Shown here in pieces: positions 19,843 through 32,440 of a DNA stretch of 64,000 nt. The translations under genes were made by a program, and so were the position numbers. This DNA is from Magnolia sinica (taxonomy: Eukaryota > Streptophyta > Magnoliopsida > Magnoliales > Magnoliaceae), in the NCBI RefSeq assembly GCF_029962835.1, contig NC_080582.1, forward strand, positions 70,862,177-70,926,176, given 5' to 3'. How positions within the stretch are numbered: the first letter of the stretch is position 1; the number at the start of each line of letters is the position of its first letter. Below the pieces are notes generated by a model, which saw only the letters and a list, made by a program, of their open reading frames with translations, ran no database searches and was not told where the DNA came from.

Positions 19843-22800
19843 AATGGGAAGCGCTAGGTATGGTATTGAGAAGTACTCAGGTAAAAATAACTATGGGTTA
19901 TAGAAGATCAAGATGATCAGTTCCTTAACCAAGTAAGGTGAAGATGGTCCTCTTGAGGAGCATAAGTTGATTATGACCGATGATAAATGGAATACTCTTG
20001 ATAAAAAAGCCTTATCCTCAATTTGTTTGTGTCTCACAGATGAGCTTCTTCATAATGTTTTGAGGGAGAAAAATGCAGCTGGTTTATGGGTGAAGTTAGA
20101 GGATATTTATGCAAATAAATTCACTGAAAATTGCCTACACTTAAAGCTATAGTTGTACACCTTCAAGATGGCAGAGGGTGGAGATGTGGAGGCCCACATC
20201 AGTTACTTTAATAAATTAATTTGCAAATTGCTGGATATGGAGAAAGTGGTCAAAGATGAAGATTAGGCATGCATGTATGTTGTTAATTCACTTCTGGCAT
20301 CGTATGAATCATTCGAGGACTCATTGTGCACAACAAATAAAACCCTAAGTGTGGACACCGTTACCTCAGCCCTTCAAGGTAAGGCCATGAGAAAGATAAA
20401 CGTTGGTGTAGGGCCATCTTCTGATGCACTGTTTACAAGGGGAAGAAATACTGAGCGAGGTACATGATCTTTAAGACCTAGATCCAAATCAAAGGGGAAA
20501 GGTAAAGGCAAATTAAAGTGCTGGAACTATGAGATGACTGAACATATAAAGAAGGATTGTACAAATCCTAAAACGAAGAAACAAAACTCAGAGGCTTCTT
20601 CCAGGGAGGCCAATGTTGTCACATTTGATGAAGAGACAAGTGGAGGTGATGTTCTGTCTGTGTCCATGATTAGACACTTGCACGACAATCATAGAGATGA
20701 GTGGATCCTTTACACACGAGCGTCATATCACATAACTCCTTATCAGAATTGGTTTGCCAGTTACAGAGAATGCGATGGTGGACAGGTCTTTATAGGCAAT
20801 GACAATGCCTGTAATGTTGTGGCTATTAGTACGGTGAGCATCAAGATGTTTGACGGGATGGAGTGTACCTTGACTGATGTCAGGTACATTCTTGGTATGA
20901 AGAAAAGTCTGATTTTTCTAGGTGCACTCGAGGCTATAGGGTGCAAGTTCACTGATATTGATGGTGTCCTTAAAGTTTCAAAAGGGGCACTCATGGTTAT
21001 AAGAGTGCAAAGGCACGGAAACCTTTATAGGTTGATCGGGAACACTTCAGCAGGTGGAGCGACAACAACTGTTGCAAATTCCACATCTGTACGTATGTGG
21101 TATGCTCGTCTAGGTCATATGAGTGAGCGGGGTATGAAGGTATTATCTGATCATTGTTTGATTTCAGCTTTTAAGAATTCTAATTTAAATATATGCAAGC
21201 ATTGCATATATGGTAAACAATCTAGATTTTCTTTTAAAACTGGAAAATATGTTTGTAAGGGATTGCTTGATTATATGCACTCTGACGTATGGGGGTCATT
21301 GCCAAAGGTTTCCATTGGGGGTCGTCATGGTTTGTTTTATTAATTGACGACTACTCTAGAAAATTTTTAGTTTACTTCATGAAACGTAAATCTGAAGTTT
21401 TTACCATATTCAAACAATGAAAGACAATGGTGGAAAAACAGTTAGAGCAAAAAATAAAGATTTTAAGGACTAATAATGGTGGAGAATTTACTTCCACTAA
21501 ATTTAATGAATATTGTAAGGATGAAGGGATCATTAGGCATAACATAGTACATCACACGCCCGAACAAAACGGTGTGACTGAACAGATGAATCAAACTCTC
21601 TTGGAGAGGGCTCGATGCATGTTAAGTAATACTGCATTGGACAAGGACTTATGGACTAAGGCCATTGACATGGCTTGCTACTTGGTGAACTGATCCTCGT
21701 CTACTGCAATTGAATCTAAAATCTCAGAGAAAGTATGAAGTGGTCTGGACTACTTAGATTTGCGCATATTTAGTTGTGTGGCTTACTCACATATACCATC
21801 AGTTGAGAGAGATAAACTAAACTATAGAGCCAAAAAATATATTTTTATTGGCTATGGTGTTGGTGTGAAAGGTTACAGGTTGTTTGACAAAGTCACACGC
21901 AAGGTCATAACTAGCCTTGACGTTAGATTCAATGAAAGCTCCTTATTTCGCAAGAATGATAAAGAGGAGCAAGAGGAACCAGAAAGGTTGATCATAAATG
22001 TCCAGATTGACACAGATGATACTCAGGCAAAGACAGATGCGCAGACAGAGGCATAGGATCAGGTGGAACAACTACCTATGAGAAGGAACCCATCATGTGA
22101 TCGCAGGTTACCATTAAGATACATGGACGACTCTAATATTACATATGCCCTCATTACAGATGAGGGAGACCCGTCAACTATTCAGGAAGCTCTTGATGAG
22201 CCTGATGCAGAAAACTAGAAGGCGACTATAAATAATGAAATGAACTTGTTGCACAAAAACATACATGGGAGCTGGTTCTAGTGGGCCGAAAAGCGATCAA
22301 ATGCAAGTGGTTATTTAAAAGGAAACATGATAGATACAAAGGAAGGTTGGTAGCGAAGGAGTATGCTCAGAGAGAAGGAATCGACTTTATAAATATACTC
22401 GTGTCAGTAGTTAAGCAAGTGTTTATCAGATTCATATTGGCGCTGGTTGCCCGATACGATCTCGAGTTGGAACAGATGGATGTCAAGATTGCTTTCCTAT
22501 ACGAGGAGTTAGAAGAGTAGATCTTCATGAAGTAACTAGAGGTCTACGAAGTTAAAGGAGCATAAAAAAGTTTATAGGTTAACGAGGTCGTTGTACGGCT
22601 TGAAATAGTCACCTAGGCGGTGGTATAAAAAAATCGATTCTTTTATATTGAGTTAGAAATTTATTCGAAGCGAATATGATCATTGTGTCTATTGCAAGAT
22701 ACTAAGTGATGAAAAATTCATCATCCTAGTATTGTATATTGATGATATGTTGATCGCCTATCAAAATATGTCTGAAATCAACATACTAAAGACTTATCAG

Positions 22801-23696
22801 GGACATTCGAGATGAAAGATTTAGGGGCTGCAAAGAGGGTTCTCGGCATAGATATTCATAGAGACATGAAGAGGAGTAGGCTTTAGTTATCACAGGCAGA
22901 ATACCTTGAAAAGGTGTTGATTAAGTATGGGATGGACCAAGCAAAGCCAGTGAGCGTTCCCCACGCGGCTCATTTCAAGCTTTCCTCAAAATAATGTCCT
23001 AAATCAAATAAGGAAAAGTAGGTTTTGTCTCATGTGCCTTATTCAAATGTGGTTGGCAGTTTAATGTATGGCATGGTTTGTATGAGATTGGATATTTCAC
23101 AGGCAGTTGGTGTTGTGAGTAGATACATGTCAAACCCCGGCAAGCAACATTGAAAAGTGGTGAAATGGCTACTTCGATACATTCGAGGTACGAAAGACTA
23201 CGTCTTAACTTTTGAGAAGATAGGGGCAAAGTTGGTAGGGTATGTGGATTCAGACTACGCAGATAGTATGGATTCCAGAAAGTTGACTTCAAGTTACTCG
23301 TTAGTACTAGCGGGTAAAGTAATTAGTTGGATGTTGAAACTTCAATCTGTGATAGCTCTTTGCACAACAGAAGTAGAGTATATGACAGTGACGAAAGCAT
23401 TTAAGGAAGGTGTTTGGTTAAGATGTTTGATAAATTAGTTGGGACTTCAGTAGGAGGTCATGCCAGTTAATTGTGATAATGAAAGCGCTACCAATTTGGC
23501 TAAAAATTCTGTTTATCACTCACGTACTAAATACATTAATGTTCATCACCATTTTATCCGACATGTGCTTGAAGAATGAGGCATAATTCTGGATAAGATT
23601 TACACCAGCATGAATCCGACAGACATGCTCACCAAGGTCGTTCCTATAGAGAAGTTCAAATTTTGTGCAACTTCTCTGGGCTTGGTGATGGCATAA
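19843..23696 (+). pseudogene. Ty1/copia element 1 gag-pol polyprotein, multiply broken
   Basis: In order: gag with LLHNVLREKNAAGLWVKLEDIYA (20040-20110); a zinc knuckle decayed to CWNYEMTEHIKKDC (20519-20560; second Cys lost, Gly to Glu); protease site reading LYTRASYHIT where LDTGASxHIT is expected; integrase with ARLGHMSERGM, CKHCIYGKQSR (20534-21343) and core TNNGGEFTSTKFNEYC, HHTPEQNGV (21427-21693); reverse transcriptase with AIKCKWLFKRK, KGRLVAKEYAQREGIDF and LEQMDVKIAFL (22281-22520) but a broken YVDD region near 22740; and RNase H with GYVDSDYADSMDSRK, LCTTEVEYM (23157-23438) and NSVYHSRTKYINVHHHFI. The family makes reverse transcriptase and integrase for copy-and-paste movement. More than ten stops and frameshifts rule that out here. 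Confidence 0.9.
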
Positions 23697-23805
23697 AGGA
23701 GGACAGAGTGTGCACCAGAAGCATTGAAGAAGCTATGATGCGAGACAGTGATAAGAGAAGAGGTTAAGAAGCTACATGTCTGAAGATTGTAAACATGGTG
23801 GAGAT

Positions 23806-24361
23806 TGTTATTGACAGATGTCTTTAATCTGCCAAACTGGGCTCGATAACATCAAGCAGGCTTCGATGTCATCGAAGCCAGCTCGATGCCATCGGGTATT
23901 TATTGTATTTTTTCCTCTAGTCGTTGGACATATTTTGTCATTCTTCGATGACATCAAAGGTTGCTTGATGTCATTGAAGGTTTTGCACAGAATTTCTGCG
24001 GAAACGCAGATTTTATGATTTTTCCTTCCAATTTTGTTTAGGTTTCTTTCTAAACCTATATAAAGGGATGTATACAGGACCGAGAGGTATTCTAAGGCTT
24101 TAGAAACTATTCCAAGGGTTTCTAAAAGGGTTCTAGGGTTTCAAAAGGGTGGATCAATGGTGAGATTTGAGGATTGTTGAAGTCTGGTAAGTCCTTTCTC
24201 TTTGTAATCTCTGCTTTCATAGTGGATTTCTTTGCTTTGTGCCGTAGTTTTTTCCCGAAAGAGTTTTCTACGTTAAATCTTTGCATTCTCTATGTTTTCT
24301 TGGTGCTTTTGGATTACAATCCTATATTCATCTCTGTGTAATTCTGCCGTTTTTCCCAACA
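23806..24361 (+). repeat. Right LTR of copia element 1
   Basis: 556 bp, TG...CA, with the TATA-like CCTATATAAAGGG near 24055. Preceded by a purine-rich tract. The following bases GTTAC pair with GTTAT left of the element. Confidence 0.9.
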
Positions 24362-25029
24362 GTTACCTCATAAAACCCAAGGCTAACTTTTTTGTGTAAT
24401 TAAAAAATGCATTAGCCATAGTAAAGTGAAAACCTCCATGTCCTAATTTGTGGCACACCAAAATTTTGGACAAGGCTAAAAGGTTAGCCTGAGAAGTTTC
24501 ATGAGGTGGCTCATCTAGTGAGCTGTCCACATTTTATGCCTACATAAATGTGAGAACCAATTCCAAGTGAGCATTAGTCAAAATATATTATGGTGGGGAT
24601 AACAAAACTTTGCCATACGTCAACACACCATTGAAGTCATCCAAATCCCGTTGGCTAACATGTGCCGGTAGCTGACGTGGATGGAGGACTTCATGTGAAT
24701 TAGATCCACCTTATCCATCAGGTGCACCACCCTATATTAGGCCCAGGTATCAGGCCTATAAAAAAACTCAGGTGGCCTAAACAATGGGAAGACAGTTGAG
24801 AAGGAAAATCTCACTATTAAAATTCTTCAAAGGGTCCATCTTCTGTATATGCCATCCAATGCACTTATTTACCTCCCATCTGATGTGTCATGATGCACCC
24901 GTCACAGCAAAATAAATGGATTCCTAAAATGTATGAGATTCTCCGACGTATAAGCGTATAACTATACATAGTACGGCTATGACAGTCCATTTTTTAATGC
25001 ATGCTGGCTAAATGTTGCTGTTGGCATAT
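24362..25029. other. Intergenic stretch, no gene seen
   Basis: Contains AAAACTTTTAGCC-type and CTCATGARRTGG words suggesting remnants of a non-coding inverted-arm repeat (AGCCTTGGGTTTTATGAGG complement near the left edge versus TTTCATGAGGTGGC near 24500). No protein similarity seen in any frame. Confidence 0.4.
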
Positions 25030-25255
25030 AGTGTTAATCTATAGCTTAAGCGACAGACTGAGTGAAGATAACCTCGTTTCAATACTGAGGTCTTGGTGTT
25101 GATTCTCGAGTGGGGGTGTGGCTAACCGTGGGGCTTGTGTGTACTGACAAAAGTTCGCATGTGGAGGTTTGTTGAGATATGTTCAAAGTTGAAAATAGTA
25201 TAGAAATTAGAGAAGCTAACCATTAATAAAATTTTAAATTACGAAAAAGAAAAAA
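25030..25255 (+). mobile_element. tRNA-derived SINE, copy 2
   Basis: Same family as 6749-6914: shared CGACAGACTGAGTGAAGATA, TTTCAATACTGAGGTCTTGG and a GTGTGTACTGACA word, with A-box-like and B-box-like (GTGTTGATTCTCGAG) parts. The tail is A-rich near 25225-25260. The copy has an extra segment before the tail (25150-25215). No target duplication could be set with confidence. Confidence 0.75.
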
Positions 25256-26042
25256 AGAAAAATCCACCCTCTATTTTTAATTATACACACGCACACAGCT
25301 TCAGTGAATCCGGTTGTTTATTATTTATTTATTTTTACTTGTCTAGAATGGATTTGATCCATCAGATGCCTTTGGTGTCCTTTGGGGTCTGATCATCATC
25401 TTCAGGTGGAGGGTTGGAGTGACTTGTCCTGTGAAGTTTGCTGACATCATAGCGTTGCTCTTTGGCCTTCTCAACCAGTTGCATGTAATCTCGTCATCCA
25501 TGTGGTTCTGCCTACCTAATATCTGACAAGAATAAAAATAAAAATAAAAACAAAAATAAAATTCTTGTTAAATTTATGGATTTGCAAAATCCAGAGTCTA
25601 CCATTTGGAACCAAACTACAGTGCCTTTTTGTTTTTAAAAATTCTCTCATTTGAGAATTTGCGAAGTCACTCGTTTTTTTTTTTTTTTTCAAAAATCCTA
25701 TCTGGATTTGTGGCAAGTCCATGAATTAGTGGAGGCGTGGATTCTGAAAATCCATGATTTAGTAAATCCACAACGAAGGGAAAAAAAAAAAAACAAAGAG
25801 ATGAAATCCATGGGTTCCAAAACCTTGATTCAGAAAAATCTTGAATTTGGCAAATCCACAACATGAGATTTAAATCCATGGGTTCGACCAAATCCCTGTC
25901 CCATATTTCTCACCCCAAACAACCCCTAAAACTCCAACTGGGATCTGGCGCTCTGGGCAGTGTATTAAATTAGGCAAAAAGGAATTGCAGACGTTGGTTG
26001 TAGGAACTTAAATTGTGTATAACCCACTTCAGATTGAATATA
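25256..26042. other. Intergenic stretch with purine-rich and poly-T tracts
   Basis: Low-complexity runs at about 25528-25562 (AAAAATA units), 25675-25690 (T) and 25780-25793 (A). Between 25560 and 25880 the word AAATCCA and its complement TGGATTTG recur on both strands, suggesting a short decayed inverted-repeat element. No coding evidence; frames here are made by the homopolymers. Confidence 0.4.
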
Positions 26043-26735
26043 TGTTATTGATGTCTCAAATATTTTCAGCAACAAGGGATGCCATTGACAGTCCAGTAGA
26101 TGCCATCGAGCTCTGTTTGATTCCATCGAACAGTTGTTCCATGCCATTGAGAAAATCTGAAATTTCACATGTTGATTGCTGGAATCTTTGGGTGTCCTAC
26201 TCGATGCCATTGGGTGAAGTTCATCGAAGTTAGTTTGATGACATCCAAGAACCATCAAAGTGCCATCGAGAAAATCTAAATTTTCATGTTTTGTTGCTGG
26301 AACGCTTTTGTGTTATATTCGATGACATCAAGGGGTTCGATCGAAGTCCCATCGAAGGTGCCATCGAACTATCGCGCAGAGTTACGTAGAGTTGCATATT
26401 TTCGGGATTTATTTCCATTTCCAATTGTGATTCTCCTAGATGATATAAATATGGGTGTAATCGGGATTAGGGTCTATCAAAGGCTTTCAAATTCATTCCT
26501 AGGGTTTCAAGGGTGTAGCTTGGGTTGATTCAAGTCTTGTTCAAATCGGGTATTCTCTCTATCTCCTGTAATTTCTGCTTTCATAGTAATATCTGTCGCT
26601 TTATGCCGAGGTTTTTTTACGAAAGTTTTTTTTTTTTTTTCCAGGTTAAATTCGAGTCTTTGTGATTGGACTTGATTGTTGCGATTGAAATACTCTACTT
26701 TATTCATCTCTATGTGCTTCTGCGGTCCCCCAATA
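26043..26735 (+). repeat. Left LTR of copia element 2
   Basis: 693 bp, starting TGTTATTGATG and ending CCAATA where CA is expected, a point change at the terminal dinucleotide. TATA-like GATATAAATATGGG lies at about 26441. Confidence 0.9.
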
Positions 26736-26789
26736 AGTGGTATAAGAGCAATACGTTGGGGCACAGATTGAATCTGAAAGTAGGATATC

Positions 26790-29700
26790 AATGACCGTTA
26801 ATACTAAGTTCGATGTTAAGAAATACTCTGGAAAAAATAACTTTCAATTATGGAAGGTCAAGATGATCAACCTCCTAGTTCAGTAAGGATTGGACGATGC
26901 CATCCTTGAAAAGTGGCCAGATTCTATGACAAATGATGAATGGAAGAAAATGAATAAAAATTAACTTTCAATTATGGAAGGTCAAGATGATCGGCCTCCA
27001 TACAATTGCGTTCAAAGGATGAAGTTCTCTACGACGTCATGAGAGAGAAAATTGCAGCAAGTTTATGGACGAAATTAGAAGACATCCATGCGAAGAAATC
27101 ACTTGAAAATCACCTATACTAAAAGCTTCAGTTGTTCAATCTAAAGATGACAGAGGGAGATCATGCTGAAGCTCATATTAGCAACTTTAACAAGATGATT
27201 TACAAATTGTTAGATGTGGAGGAAATGATAAAGGATGAAGATCAGACATGTATCCTGTTGAATTCTCTTTCGGCTTTATATGAGTCATTTAAGGACTCGT
27301 TTTGCACCGGTAGATAGACCCTTAATGTCGATACCATTATCTCAGCCCTTTAAGGAAATGTGATGAGAAAGAAAAACGGTGACATGGGTGCCTCTACTGA
27401 TGTATTGGTTACGATGGGGCAAAATTCTGAGCGGGACAGTAGATCTTCTCGATCGAGATCCAAATCTAAGAGCAAGGGCAAGAGGAAGTTGAAGTGCTGA
27501 AAATGTGGGATGTCTGGGGGCGTGAAGAAGGATTGTAAAAGTCCTAAGGTAATAAAAGAGAACTCAGAGGCTTCTTCCAGGGAGGCCAATACTGCCACAT
27601 TTGATGAAAGTACGAGTGGAAGTGACATGTTGTTTGTGTCCATAGTCGGACACTTACACGATGATCGTAGGGACGAGTGGATTCTGGATACTGTAGCATC
27701 ACATCACATTACTCCTCATTGAGGTTGGTTCACCAGTTATAAAGAATACAATGGTGGCCAGGTATTTACGGGCAATGATAATGCCTATAATGTTGTGGAT
27801 GTTGGATCGGTGTGCATCAAGATGTTTGATGGGATGGAGCGTACCTTAACCGAGGTGAGACATGTTCTTGATATGTGGAAGAGCTTGATATCTTTTGGTG
27901 TACTTAAGGAGATTGGGTGTAAATTCACCGGTTTCAATGGTGTCCTTAAAGTTTCAAAATGGACACTCGTAGTCACGAAAGCATAAAGGCACGAGAATCT
28001 TTACAGGTTGATCGGGAGCATTTTATCGGGTGGAGTTACAATGGATTTCACGTCTACACGTATGTGGCATACAAACTTGGGCCATATGAGTGAGTGGGGT
28101 ATGAATGTACTTTTTTATCATTATTTAATTCCAGCTTTTAAAAGTTTTAATTTAAGTATATGCAAGCATTGTATATATGGTAAACATTCAAGGTTATTTT
28201 TTAAATCTGGCAAACATGTATGTAAGGGTGTTCTTGATTATGTGCATTCTAATGTATGGGGGCTGTCGCCCGTAGTTTCTAGTGGATGGTTGTTATGGTT
28301 TGTCACATTCATTGACGACTACTTGAGAAAGGTATGAGTTTATTTTATGAAAAATAAATATGATGTTTCACTAACTTTAAGCAGTGGAAGGCAATGGTGG
28401 AAAATCAAACAGGACAAAAAGTGAAGATACTAAGGACATGTAATGGCGGTGAGTTAACTTCAGGTAAATTTAATTAATATTGTTAAGATGAAGGGATCAT
28501 AAGGCACAACACAGTGCACCGTACCCCTGAACAAAACAGTGTGGCTGAAAGGATAAAATAGACTATCTTGTAGAGTGTTCAATGCATGCTTACTAATGAT
28601 GGGTTGGGCAATGATCTGTGGACTGAGGCTATTAAGAAGCTTGCTACTTAGTGAATCGGTCCCATTTTATAGCCATTGATAGTAAAATTCTAGAGGAAGT
28701 GTGGAGTGGTTGACAAGTAGACTACTCAGGATTGCGTATTTTTTATTGTGATGCTTAATCTCATATATATTTAGTTAAGAGAGATAAGCTAGGTTAAAGG
28801 GACAAAAAATGCATCTTTGTTGGCTATGGTGGTGGTGTGAAAGGGCACAGGCTGTACGACCGGATCATACAAAAAATTATCCTTAATAGTGATGTCAAAT
28901 TCGATGAAGGATCCTTATTCCGTAAGGAAGAGCAAAAGGTACCAGAAAAATTGGTGGTGAACGTTCAGTTAAACACAGATGATACTCAGGCAGAAATTGA
29001 TGCGCAGACAGAGGTACATGAGTAGGTGGAGTAGCCATCTATAAGAAGAAATAAATCTGCTGTAAGATCACAGGTTGCGGTGAGATACAAGGATGACTCA
29101 AATATCATACACATCCTCATTACAGATGAGAGGGATCTGTTTACTCTTCGGGAGGCTCTTGATGAGTTTAAAGTAGAAAAATGGAAAGTAGTGATGGATG
29201 ATAAGATGGATTTCTTATACAAGAACGAGACGTGGAAGTTGGTGGAGCTTCCCATCGGCCGCAAAGCGATTGGGTGCAAGTGGATCTTCAAGAAGAAATA
29301 ACATAGGTATAAGCAAGGTTGGTAACGAAAGATTATACTTAGAAAGAAGGTGTCGACTTCACTGAGCTATTCACGCCGATTGTGAAGCAAGTATCTATCA
29401 TATTCGCATTGGCGCTGATTGCTCAATACAATCTCGAGCTGGAGTAAATGAATGTGAAGACTGCCTTCTTACATGAGGAATTGGAAGAGAAGATCTATAT
29501 GAAACAACCAGAAGGCTACGAAATAAAATGGGTATATAACAAGGTTTGCAGGTTAAAGAGGTCATTGTATAGCCTGAAACAGTTGCCTAGGCAGTGATAT
29601 AAAAAGTTTGATTCTTTTAATGGTGAGTCAGAAGTTCACTAGGAGTGAATATGATCATCGTGTTTATTATAAGACATTGAATGATGAAAAGTTCATTATT

Positions 29701-29827
29701 CTAGTGTTGTATGTTGATGACATGTTGATCTCCATTCTTAAAATATCTGAAATCAATTTACTGAAGACTCCGTTATTAAGGACATTCGAGATGAAAGATC
29801 TGGGGCTACAAAGAAGGTTCTCAGCAT

Positions 29828-29901
<74 letters not shown>

Positions 29902-30700
29902 ACAGGAGCAGGCTTTGGTTATCTCAGGCAGAATACCTTGAGAAGTTGTTGATCAAGCATGGGATGGACAAGTAAATCCAGTTAGTGTTCCTTACATGGC
30001 TCACTTCAAGCCATCTTTATAACGGTGTCCTAAAATCGATTAAGAAAAACATGATATGTCTTGTGTGCCTTATGCAAATGCGGTTGGTAGTTTGATGTAT
30101 AGTATGGTCTATACGAGACCAGATATTTCACGTGCCGTAGGTGTTGTTAGCCGATACATATCTAACCCTAGAAAGCAACACTGCGAAGCGGTGAAATGGC
30201 TACTTTGATAAATTCGAGGTATGCAGGACTACGTCTTTTCTTTTGAGAAAACAGGGGCCAAGTCAGAAGGGTATGTGGATTCTGATTATGCAAGCAGTAT
30301 GGACAGTAGAAGCTCAACTTCTGGTTACTCGTTTGTGTTAGCGAGTGCAGCGATTAGTTGGATGTCGAAGCTTCAGTCTGTGGTGGCTCTTTCCACAACT
30401 AAAGTTGAATATATGGTAGTGACGAAGGCATTCAAGGAAGGTCTTTGGCTGAGAGGGATGATAAATCAGTTGGGGTTTCAACAGGAGGCTGTGCTAGTTA
30501 ATTGTGATAGTGAAAGCACGATCAATTTGGCTAAAAACTCAGTTTATCATTCACGTACTAAACATATTAATGTTCATCACCATTTTATCTTACAGGTGCT
30601 TGAGGAAGGAAGCATGACTCTAAAAAAGATTCACACCAGTGTGAATCTAATGGACATGCTCATTAAGGTGGTTCCCTAAGAGAAGTTCAAGTTATGTGCA
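26790..30700 (+). pseudogene. Ty1/copia element 2 gag-pol polyprotein, multiply broken
   Basis: Gag starts near 26790 (KYSGKNNFQLWKVKM); the 27-bp word encoding that LWKVKM stretch is repeated at 26841 and 26967, disrupting gag. Gag continues through EAHISNFNKMIYKLLD (27132 on). The zinc knuckle has a stop in place of one residue (near 27497) and reads SGGVKKDC. Protease site ILDTVASHHIT (Gly to Val in DTG). Integrase: TNLGHMSEWGM and CKHCIYGKHSR (28008-28337), FIDDYLRKV, HRTPEQNSV. Reverse transcriptase: GRKAIGCKWIFKKK (29080-29301), VLYVDDMLIS (29608-29760, intact YVDD). RNase H: GYVDSDYASSMDSRSSTSGYS, LSTTKVEYM and NSVYHSRTKHINVHHHFIL, a long open piece at 30221-30679. A TA/GA microsatellite (29829-29898) interrupts the region between RT and RNase H. 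Not functional. Confidence 0.9.
29829..29898. repeat. (TA)n(GA)n microsatellite
   Basis: About 18 TA units followed by about 17 GA units inside the copia element 2 coding region. The equivalent position of copia element 1 (about 22850) has none, so it expanded after the two elements separated. Confidence 0.95.
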
Positions 30701-30838
30701 ACTTCTCTCGGCTTAGCGAAGGCGTAAAAAGAAGATAGATAGTGCAAGAGAAGCAACAGTGGAGCTGTGATGCAAGGCGAAAATTAGAGAAGAGGACAAG
30801 AAGCTATAAAGAACGAAGATTGAAGACATGGTAGAGAT

Positions 30839-31526
30839 TGTTATTGATGTCTCAAATCTTTTCAACAATAGGGTCTGTCAATGCCATGGACAGACCAGTC
30901 GATGCCATCAAACCCTGTTTGATGCCATCGAACAGTTGCTCGATGCAATCAGGAAAATCTAAAATTTCACATGTTGGTTGTTGGACTCTTTAGGTGTCTT
31001 GCGCAATGCCATCTAGTGAAGTTCCATCGAAGTTAGTTCAATGACATCGAAGACCTATCGAAGTACCATCGAGAAAATTCAGAATTTTCATGTTTTGTCG
31101 CTAGAACGTTTTTGTGTTATATTTGATGACATCGAAGGGGTTCAATGCCATCAAAGTCCCATCGAACTATCACGCAGAGTTACGCAGAGTTGTATATTTA
31201 CAAGATTTGTTTCTAATTCCGATTGTGATTCTCCTAAATGCTATAAATATGGGTGTAATTGGGATTAGGGTTTATCAAAGGCTTTCAAATTCATTCACAG
31301 GGTTTCAAGGGTTTAGCTTAGGTTTATTCGAGGCTTGTTCGAATCGGGTATTCTCTCTATCTCTTGTAATTTCTTCTTTCATAGTGATATATGTCACTTT
31401 GTGCCATGGTTTTTTTTTGAAAGGGTTTTTCCATGTTAAATTCGAAGTCTTTGTGATTGGACTTGATTGTTACGATTGGAATACTCTACTTGATTCATCT
31501 TTGTGTGCTTTCACAATTTCCTAACA
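30839..31526 (+). repeat. Right LTR of copia element 2
   Basis: 688 bp, TG...CA (ending CCTAACA), followed by the target duplication ATATA. Differences from the left LTR are scattered substitutions and small indels, for example a 16-bp or so shortening near 31150-31165 compared with 26340-26375. Confidence 0.9.
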
Positions 31527-31599
31527 ATATATTGGTGTGATTTTTTTTCTTCGAATGGTCATCAGAATATTATCTAATTGTTGCGATTTTTTTTCCAGA

Positions 31600-31880
31600 T
31601 AGTCATTAGAATATTATTGACACACGTAAATATGTATCAATTGGATTATATTGAGATTTTTGATGTTTATATTTATTTATATAAATGTGATTAATTCATT
31701 ATAATTTATCCATAGATAGTCAGTTTGGCTTTTTTTAGATGGTCATCAAAATGTTATTGACGCGCGTAAATATGTATCGATTGGATTATATTGAGATTTT
31801 TGATGTTTAGATTTATTTATATAGATGTGATTAATTCATTACAATTTATTCATAGATATTCAAATTGGCCATCATAATGA
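31600..31880. repeat. 140-bp tandem repeat, two units
   Basis: Two adjacent units of about 140 bp (31604-31743, 31744-31880) share GTAAATATGTATCRATTGG and GATTAATTCATTA words. A partial third unit (GGTCATCAGAATATTAT) lies to the left at about 31557. AT-rich, no coding sense. Confidence 0.85.
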
Positions 31881-32440
31881 GATGTAGCCAACATTTGGCG
31901 ATTAAAAGCTTGCTCTGCTTCTCACACATTATAGACCATTATGCACAGTGGGAGCGATGCATATTGAGATACATGTACATATGAGATGTATCTTTAACCA
32001 AATTTATTAAAGAATTAAGATGAGATCTCACAAAAATCTGCACGATAAACTCCCTACTCAATCAGATCATACAAGCCAATGTATAGAGCAAGGATAGATC
32101 ATTTGATTGATGGAGATAGTGTATAAGAGGATGAATGTGGATCATTTATGAGTGTGAATTGAGAGCAAAACATGATGCAAGTTAAGTTACCTACAAGTAA
32201 TGTATCCATTCCAATTCAATAGTTGCGTGAGTAGGCTATTCTTGTAGGTGACTCTAATGTTCTTATTGCTCTACGCTACGTGGCAAGGTTGTGATCATGA
32301 AGCTACTTTAATATGCATTCTCAAGATCATGTGCACAGATTTGGCTAGGTCAAAAGCAAGTTGGTAAAGTAGCCAAATAAAGATTAGGGCACGTAGATAG
32401 GTTAGAGGAAGATCTTTGATAATCACATGGTGGTAATGAT
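31881..32440. other. AT-rich intergenic stretch, nothing recognised
   Basis: No open frame of interest and no repeat arms seen. It may be the outer part of the LTR remnant that follows. Confidence 0.35.

Larger units (their letters stand above)
14833..24361 (+). mobile_element. Composite Ty1/copia element 1 with Ty3/gypsy insert
   Basis: Outer LTRs 14833-15390 and 23806-24361 share most of their bases, both starting TGTTATTGACAGATG and ending TTTTTCCCAACA. The flanking 5-bp repeats are GTTAT and GTTAC (4 of 5). Inside are a Ty3 gag piece (15391-16329), a nested minus-strand Ty3 element (16330-19025), a partial copia LTR (19026-19244), a nearly complete further copia LTR (19251-19786), then copia gag-pol (19800-23700). 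A polypurine tract (CATGGTGGAGAT) immediately precedes the right LTR. The extra LTR pieces mean this is a rearranged composite, not a single clean insertion. Confidence 0.8.
26043..31526 (+). mobile_element. Ty1/copia element 2, full structure, coding region dead
   Basis: LTRs 26043-26735 and 30839-31526 start TGTTATTGATGTCTC. A perfect 5-bp target duplication ATATA flanks it (26038-26042 and 31527-31531). The primer site AAGTGGTATAAGAGC follows the left LTR, and a purine-rich tract (ATGGTAGAGAT) precedes the right LTR. Total about 5.5 kb. It is related to copia element 1 in both LTR style (repeated GATGCCATCGA-type words) and protein but is clearly a different family member. Confidence 0.92.
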
